Of a stretch of DNA of 10,817 bases, positions 7,061 to 10,817 are shown piece by piece (position 1 is the first letter of the stretch; each line of letters begins with the position of its first letter). Source of the stretch: CAYWTX01 sp964461295 (GTDB lineage: Bacteria > Planctomycetota > Phycisphaerae > SM23-33); contig CAYWTX010000506.1 in NCBI GenBank assembly GCA_964461295.1, forward strand, positions 1 to 10,817, in the 5' to 3' direction. Below the pieces are notes generated by a model. It saw only the letters and a list, made by a program, of their open reading frames with translations. It made no database searches and had not been told where the DNA came from. Position numbers and translations under genes: made by a program.

Positions 7061-7099
7061 AGACAAAACAGCACCGGGGCGGCGTGCCCCGGTGCTGTT
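7061..7099 (-). terminator. Rho-independent terminator of the secreted-protein gene
   Basis: On the minus strand a perfect 14-bp stem forms (7067-7080 with 7086-7099; the inner part is GCACCGGGGC paired with GCCCCGGTGC) around a 5-nt loop, ending in TTTT and then GTCTCTC. It begins 37 bp after the stop codon of the secreted Gly/Arg/Pro-rich protein. On the plus strand only a poor T-run follows, so it acts mainly on minus-strand transcription. Confidence 0.8.
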
Positions 7100-7136
7100 C
7101 ATTTCGGCAGCGAGAACTCCGTCACGCCCAGGCTGA

Positions 7137-7964
7137 TCACCTCGGCGGACCCATGGGACCTCGTTCATGCTCGCCCGGTCCGCGCTCACGCTCCGGGCCG
7201 CCGGGGCCCATTCCGCGATCGAACATCGGGCCGCGCTCCGGGCCGCCGGGGCCCATTCCGCGATTGAACATCGGCCCGCGCTCCGGGCCGCCGGGGCCGC
7301 CGCGCTGGAGCAACTGCTGGAGTTGCTCGGCCTTGGCGAGCAGCCGGCGGGCGTCCTCCATGAGTTGGCGAACCTGCGCAACGACGTCGCCGGGCGGGCC
7401 GAGCCGGCGGTCATCGGGGCCCGCCTGCGGCCGCTGGAACGGCGGGGTCGGCCGCGCCCACATGCCTTGCCCGCGGCCCGACGGGCCGCGGCCCCAGGCA
7501 CCAGCCTCGCCTCGCCACGCCCAGCCGCGCGGGCCTTGCCAGCCCTGGCGCCCCTGTCCCTGCATGCATGGGGGGCCAAACCGGCCACATTGGCCGCGCC
7601 CGCCGAACCCGGGGCCCCAGCCGGGGCCGCGCAAGCCGTCGCGGTCGCGGCCATCGTCCTCACGCCGTGCCATCGGCGCCTCGATCCTCGGCTTCGGCTT
7701 CGGCGGCTGGGCCGCTTCCGGCTTCGGCTGCGGCGCCACGTCGGGCCTCCTGGCCGACTTTTCCAGCATTTCCTTCATGTGCCGAAGCTGTTCCTGGAGT
7801 TCGCGGACCTGCCGCTCCAGCACCTGTTCGCGGGAGGGGGCCTGCTCCTTCGCGACGCGGTCGCCATCGCGTCCGTCGCGCTCGCGAGGCTGGCCGAATG
7901 CCGGCGGAACCAGCAGGATCAGCCCACCCACGCATAACGCCGCCAAACACAGTCTGCCGCTCAT
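7137..7964 (-). CDS. Small secreted Gly/Arg/Pro-rich protein with two helical segments
   Basis: I do not recognise a family. The 275-residue product begins with a clear signal peptide: a basic start MSGR, a hydrophobic core (about 6-20) and a likely cut after AFG at residue 24. A charged coiled-coil helix follows (about 44-71, rich in Glu, Arg, Leu and Gln). Then come a Pro/Lys segment (78-98), a Gly/Trp/Arg-rich low-complexity part (110-190), a second amphipathic helix (191-221) and a C-terminal 15-residue repeat GPGGPERGPMFxRGM. The ATG at 7964 was chosen because AAGGAG (7972-7977) sits 7 nt upstream and a signal peptide follows. The strong terminator downstream supports a real transcription unit. 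It may be a periplasmic or surface-associated structural protein; that is inference. Confidence 0.75.
   Translation of the reverse strand: MSGRLCLAALCVGGLILLVPPAFGQPRERDGRDGDRVAKEQAPSREQVLERQVRELQEQLRHMKEMLEKSARRPDVAPQPKPEAAQPPKPKPRIEAPMARREDDGRDRDGLRGPGWGPGFGGRGQCGRFGPPCMQGQGRQGWQGPRGWAWRGEAGAWGRGPSGRGQGMWARPTPPFQRPQAGPDDRRLGPPGDVVAQVRQLMEDARRLLAKAEQLQQLLQRGGPGGPERGPMFNRGMGPGGPERGPMFDRGMGPGGPERERGPGEHERGPMGPPR
7191..7297 (-). repeat. 45-bp in-frame tandem repeat in the secreted protein gene
   Basis: The word CTCCGGGCCGCCGGGGCC recurs at 7191, 7236 and 7281, an exact 45-bp period covering about 2.3 copies. It encodes the 15-residue GPGGPERGPMF(N/D)RGM unit at the protein's C-terminus. The period is a multiple of three, so copy-number change would preserve the frame. 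Confidence 0.85.
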
Positions 7965-8104
7965 CGCATGTCTCCTTGTTCTCGCCTTGAGGGGCTTCGG
8001 GTCGGCTCTACGTGGCCGAGTCCACACCATCATTGGCGGCGCAAGGGCGAGGGGTTTAGGCGGGAATGCCAGCAGACGAATCCCCGTTTCGTGAGCGAAG
8101 CGCA

Positions 8105-8244
8105 GACCGACGCCGCTGAAGCGGACTTCGGGCAATTGCCTCGTGGAGGAACGTGGCGACCGGAGACCGACGCCGCTGAAGCGGACTTTGGGCAATTGCC
8201 TCGTGGAGGAACGTGGCGACCGGGGACCGACGCCGCTGAAGCGG
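8105..8244. repeat. 60-bp tandem repeat, 2.3 copies
   Basis: Two full copies (8105-8164, 8165-8224) match at 58 of 60 positions; a third stops after 20 bases (8225-8244). A degenerate trace may precede the first. Each full unit contains three small palindromes: CCGCTGAAGCGG, GGCAATTGCC and CCTCGTGGAGG. The copies are directly adjacent with no variable spacers, so this is not a CRISPR array. It may be a dispersed intergenic repeat or a protein-binding array. Confidence 0.9.
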
Positions 8245-8268
8245 GTCGGCCTCAAGAGTGGGATGTCC

Positions 8269-8303
8269 GGTCCCCGGTCCCCGGTCCCCGGTCCCCGGTC
8301 CCC
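8269..8303. repeat. GGTCCCC heptamer microsatellite next to the lpxI stop
   Basis: Five perfect GGTCCCC units run from 8269 to 8303, followed by GGTC and the lpxI stop codon (complement of CTA at 8307-8309). The array therefore starts 3 bases beyond the end of the gene. It probably arose by slippage; similar GTCCCCG-type arrays are, from memory, frequent between genes in planctomycete assemblies. Confidence 0.9.
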
Positions 8304-8306
8304 GGT

Positions 8307-9149
8307 CTACGGTCTCTTCCCCATCACCGCGATGCCCAGGCTGTCGGCCAGGGCCAGCGTCGTTTCCTTGTCCACGATCATCGTCTTGCCCGCCTCGACC
8401 ACCAGACACGCGCAGCGGGCGAGGCCGAGATTGCGGATTGTTTCCGGCCCGACCGTCGGCACGTCGAACCGCATGTCCTGGTTGGGACGAGCCACCTTCA
8501 TCAGCGTCCAGCCGCCGACGCGGCACAGTTCGCCGGCCCGGCGGATCATCTCGTCGGTGCCCTCAATGGCCTCCACCGCGAGGATGTCCCGTTCCTTCAC
8601 GGCGATTGCCTGCCCGATGTCCAGGTCGGCGCTCGCCCTGGCGATCGGCCAGCCGAACTCCACGTCGGCCTGGCAGCCTCGCGGCACGGGCGAGCGCGTC
8701 ATCAGCCCCTCCGACGCCAGATGTTCGTCGCAGTATTTCACGCTGCTCACCAGATCGATGCCTTCCTTCTTCAGTTCGTCGGCCACGGCCAGCAGCACCG
8801 CGTTGTCGCGTTTATCGTGTCGCACCCGCACGTACCACAACCACGCCGTGCGGAGGTCGGGAATGTACCGCAGTACCCGCAGCGGCGAGTAGATCTCCCG
8901 CTTGCGGACGCCGCCGATCATCACCGCCTCGCGACAGCCCGCGCGTTTCAGCGCCTTCACCCAGGCGCCGATGCGAGTGACGCCGCACCAGGTCACCTCG
9001 TCGGCCACCGACGCCAGCCGCCGCGACGCCCACTGCCGGATCCCCACCGCCACCACGCGGAGCCCCGCGTTGCGCATCCCCTGCGCAACGAGGAACGGCG
9101 GGCGGCCCCACCCGGCGATCAATCCCACCGGCGGGCGCGAGTCCGTCAT
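8307..9149 (-). CDS. lpxI: UDP-2,3-diacylglucosamine diphosphatase LpxI
   Basis: LpxI hydrolyses UDP-2,3-diacylglucosamine to lipid X and UMP, the fourth step of lipid A synthesis, and replaces LpxH in many alphaproteobacteria and other phyla. The 280-residue product has the usual family length. It begins with the typical VGLIAGWGRPPFLVA (8-22), has AVMIGGVRKREI (75-86) linking the two domains, and ends with a domain carrying QDMRFDVPTVGPETI (224-238). Asp225 has the same number as the aspartate reported as essential in Caulobacter LpxI (from memory). The protein is soluble with no signal peptide. The start ATG overlaps the lpxD stop in an ATGA, with GGAG (9157-9160) 7 nt upstream, so translation is probably coupled to lpxD. 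It could only be confused with an uncharacterised DUF1009 protein, which is the same family. Confidence 0.94.
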   Translation of the reverse strand: MTDSRPPVGLIAGWGRPPFLVAQGMRNAGLRVVAVGIRQWASRRLASVADEVTWCGVTRIGAWVKALKRAGCREAVMIGGVRKREIYSPLRVLRYIPDLRTAWLWYVRVRHDKRDNAVLLAVADELKKEGIDLVSSVKYCDEHLASEGLMTRSPVPRGCQADVEFGWPIARASADLDIGQAIAVKERDILAVEAIEGTDEMIRRAGELCRVGGWTLMKVARPNQDMRFDVPTVGPETIRNLGLARCACLVVEAGKTMIVDKETTLALADSLGIAVMGKRP

Positions 9150-10219
9150 TCGGCTTCTCCGCTGCCATCGCCGGCGCCGGGCTTGAGCCCCAGCTTCCGC
9201 TGGATCGCCGCCACTTCCGCCACCAGCTTCCTGACGGCCGAGCGAAGCTGCGGCACCCGCGCCACGCTCATGATGGACCGCCGCGCCTCGGCCCGCTCCA
9301 TCGCGGGGCTGCCCAGCACATCCAGCCCCGCCGCCACGTCGTTGGTCACGCCGGCCTGGGCGGCCACCTTCACGCCGTCGCCGATGCGGATGTGTCCGAC
9401 GATGCCGCTCTGGCCGCCGAAGACGCAGTAGTTGCCCACTTTCGTCGAGCCGGCGATGCCCGCCTGCGAGACCATCAGGCAGTGCCTGCCCATCGTCGTG
9501 CCGTGCCCGATGGCGATCAGGTCGGCGAACTTCGTGCCCGCCCCGACGATCGTCGAGCCCAGCGTCGCCCGCTCGATCGCGCAGCACGCGCCGATCTCCA
9601 CGTCGTCCTCCAGGACCACGTTCCCGGCCGTCGGAATCTTGTGATGGGCGCCCTTGTACGTCGAGTAGCCGAACCCGTCCTGGCCGATGGAAGCGTTGGC
9701 ATGGACGATCACGCGGTCGCCGACGACGCAGCCGTCGTACACGGCCGCTGACGCGTAAAGAATACAATCGGCGCCGATGCGCGCGCCGGGGCCGACGAAG
9801 GCGCCGGGGTACAGCACGGTCCGTGGGCCGACGGTCGCGCCCGGGCCCACGTAGGCGAACGGCGCGACGCCCGCGCCCTCGCCGATTGCGGCCGAGGGAT
9901 CCACGGCCGAGCGAGCGTCCACGCCCTGAAAAGGGTGCCGGCGAAAGCCGTGGAAGGCGACCATCGTCTGGCGGAACGCGAAGTACGGATCCTTGCAGCG
10001 GATCAAGGCCGGGCCGGCGCCGGCGTAGTTCTCGGCGACCAGCACCGCCGCCGCCTGGGTGTCCTTCATGTGCCGCTCGTAGCGGACGTTGGCGAGGAAC
10101 GAGACTTCCCGCGGCCCGGCGGTCTCGATGTCGGCCACGCCGCACACCAGCCGCGAGCCGTCGCCTTCCAGCCGCCCGCCGACGTGCGCGGCCAGTTCTG
10201 TCAGGGTCATCTGCTTCAT
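9146..10219 (-). CDS. lpxD: UDP-3-O-acylglucosamine N-acyltransferase LpxD
   Basis: LpxD transfers a 3-hydroxyacyl chain from acyl carrier protein to the 2-amino group of UDP-3-O-acylglucosamine, the third step of lipid A synthesis, in the cytoplasm as a trimer. The 357-residue product has the N-terminal uridine-binding domain (about 1-100), then a left-handed beta helix of hexapeptide repeats (about 105-300), including the family's IGQDGFGY (178-185) and SQAGIAGSTKVG (251-262), and a C-terminal helix (about 308-344). The catalytic histidine is His239 in IAIGHG, the same number as in E. coli, where the local sequence is AHN rather than GHG. The ATG at 10219 was chosen because AAGAGG (10224-10229) precedes it by 4 nt; an ATG at 10243 has no such site, and one at 10210 is a possible alternative. 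It overlaps lpxI by 4 bp. Confidence 0.95.
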   Translation of the reverse strand: MKQMTLTELAAHVGGRLEGDGSRLVCGVADIETAGPREVSFLANVRYERHMKDTQAAAVLVAENYAGAGPALIRCKDPYFAFRQTMVAFHGFRRHPFQGVDARSAVDPSAAIGEGAGVAPFAYVGPGATVGPRTVLYPGAFVGPGARIGADCILYASAAVYDGCVVGDRVIVHANASIGQDGFGYSTYKGAHHKIPTAGNVVLEDDVEIGACCAIERATLGSTIVGAGTKFADLIAIGHGTTMGRHCLMVSQAGIAGSTKVGNYCVFGGQSGIVGHIRIGDGVKVAAQAGVTNDVAAGLDVLGSPAMERAEARRSIMSVARVPQLRSAVRKLVAEVAAIQRKLGLKPGAGDGSGEAE

Positions 10220-10273
10220 GCTGCCTCTTGGAGAAGGAGGCATTGAGCGTATTCGGAACCCGCCCGCGTTTCA

Positions 10274-10305
10274 ATTGCGGATCGCGGACATTGCGGATCG
10301 CGGAT
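10274..10305. repeat. 16-bp tandem duplication in the lolD-lpxD gap
   Basis: ATTGCGGATCGCGGAC (10274-10289) is followed at once by ATTGCGGATCGCGGAT (10290-10305), 15 of 16 positions alike. It lies in the 91-bp gap between the lolD stop and the lpxD start. It could be a slippage product or a regulator site; no hairpin-plus-T-run terminator is present in this gap. Confidence 0.8.
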
Positions 10306-10310
10306 TGCCC

Positions 10311-10817
10311 TCACTCCGCCAGGCGCCCGTCCACCAGGCGGAGCACCCGGTCGGACTGGGCAGCCAGTTCGGCATCGTGCGTGACCATGATCACCGTCGC
10401 GCCGCTCTCGCGGGCCGCGTCGCGCAGCACCATCATGATCTGCCGGCCCGTCTTGCTGTCGAGGTTGCCCGTCGGCTCGTCGGCCAGCAGAAGCCGCGGG
10501 CGGTTCATCAGCGCCCTGGCGATGGCCACGCGCTGTCGCTCGCCGCCGGAGAGTTCCTTGGGGCGGTGACGGATGCGGTCGCTCAGCCCCACGTGCTCGA
10601 GCACCGCCATCGCCCGCTGGGTCTCGCCCTTGCCGCGGGAGGGCCATTGCAGGATGGAACTGTCCACCTTGGCCGGCAGCAGCGTGTTCTCCAGCACGCT
10701 CAGCTCCGGCAGCAGGTGGTAGAACTGGAAGACGAATCCGATCTCGCGGCAGCGGGCGCGGTCCCGCCGGCGGCGCGAAAGGGTCGAGGCGTCCACGCCG
10801 TCCAGCAGCACCGCCCC
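10311..10817 (-). CDS. lolD: ABC transporter ATP-binding subunit, LolD type (5' end outside window)
   Basis: This is the C-terminal 168 residues of an ABC ATPase whose start lies beyond the right edge; about 60 residues with Walker A are missing. Visible are the Q-loop FVFQFYHLLPELSVLEN (Gln at visible residue 31), the signature LSGGERQRVAIARAL (from 89), Walker B LLLADEPTGNLD and the H-loop VTHD. DEPTGNLD and the Q-loop style place it in the LolD/MacB/FtsE group. Next to lpxD and lpxI, LolD is most likely: with LolC/E it would extract lipoproteins from the inner membrane for the outer membrane. A MacB-type exporter ATPase is the alternative. A segment after the Q-loop (VDSSILQWPSRGKGE) is somewhat longer than in typical LolD. 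It is 91 bp upstream of lpxD in transcription and may share its operon. Confidence 0.85.
   Translation of the reverse strand, partial: GAVLLDGVDASTLSRRRRDRARCREIGFVFQFYHLLPELSVLENTLLPAKVDSSILQWPSRGKGETQRAMAVLEHVGLSDRIRHRPKELSGGERQRVAIARALMNRPRLLLADEPTGNLDSKTGRQIMMVLRDAARESGATVIMVTHDAELAAQSDRVLRLVDGRLAE

Larger units (their letters stand above)
7965..8306. other. Repeat-rich spacer between lpxI and the secreted-protein gene
   Basis: These 342 bp hold no credible gene. Positions 7972-7977 carry the ribosome binding site of the downstream minus-strand gene. The centre holds the 60-bp tandem repeat and the end next to lpxI holds a GGTCCCC array (both listed). Between 7985 and 8085 I see nothing distinctive. 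A promoter for the secreted-protein gene must lie here, but I could not identify -35/-10 boxes with confidence. Confidence 0.6.

Noticed and set aside
8105..8244. CRISPR-like array
   Set aside because: Copies are directly adjacent 60-bp units with no distinct spacers, and no cas genes are present.

Overview
The window looks like the chromosome of a planctomycete, probably an environmental lineage known from metagenomes. The evidence is very high GC, an lpxD-lpxI lipid A pair using the LpxI type of UDP-2,3-diacylglucosamine hydrolase, a long membrane-anchored von Willebrand A / glutamine-amidotransferase-like protein of a kind common in Planctomycetota, and spacers full of short palindromic and microsatellite-like repeats. 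The assignment rests on gene types and repeat style; no marker gene was tested.

Left part, plus strand (223-2712): a single large gene for a STAND-class NTPase. It has four predicted membrane helices, a glycine-rich linker, an NB-ARC-like ATPase with all core motifs, a winged-helix end with an LHD (MHD-like) motif, and a C-terminal TPR array whose four central units are nearly identical 120-bp DNA repeats. Two 18-bp direct repeats (92-109, 116-133) lie just upstream and may be a remnant of a mobile element end.

Spacer 2713-3471: about 760 bp without a credible gene, between two convergent genes. It is a mosaic of palindromes, the largest being a near-perfect 116-bp inverted repeat (2766-2881).

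Middle and right part, all minus strand, read from right to left: the end of an ABC transporter ATPase of the LolD type (cut by the window edge), lpxD, lpxI (4-bp ATGA overlap with lpxD), a repeat-rich spacer with a 60-bp tandem repeat and a GGTCCCC heptamer array, a small secreted Gly/Arg/Pro-rich protein followed by a clear Rho-independent terminator (7061-7099), a calcineurin-like metallophosphoesterase, and the VWA/amidotransferase-like membrane protein.

The lolD-lpxD-lpxI block is a plausible envelope unit: lipid A synthesis next to lipoprotein export. The STAND gene stands alone on the other strand among repeats and is the best candidate for an accessory, possibly defence-related, function.
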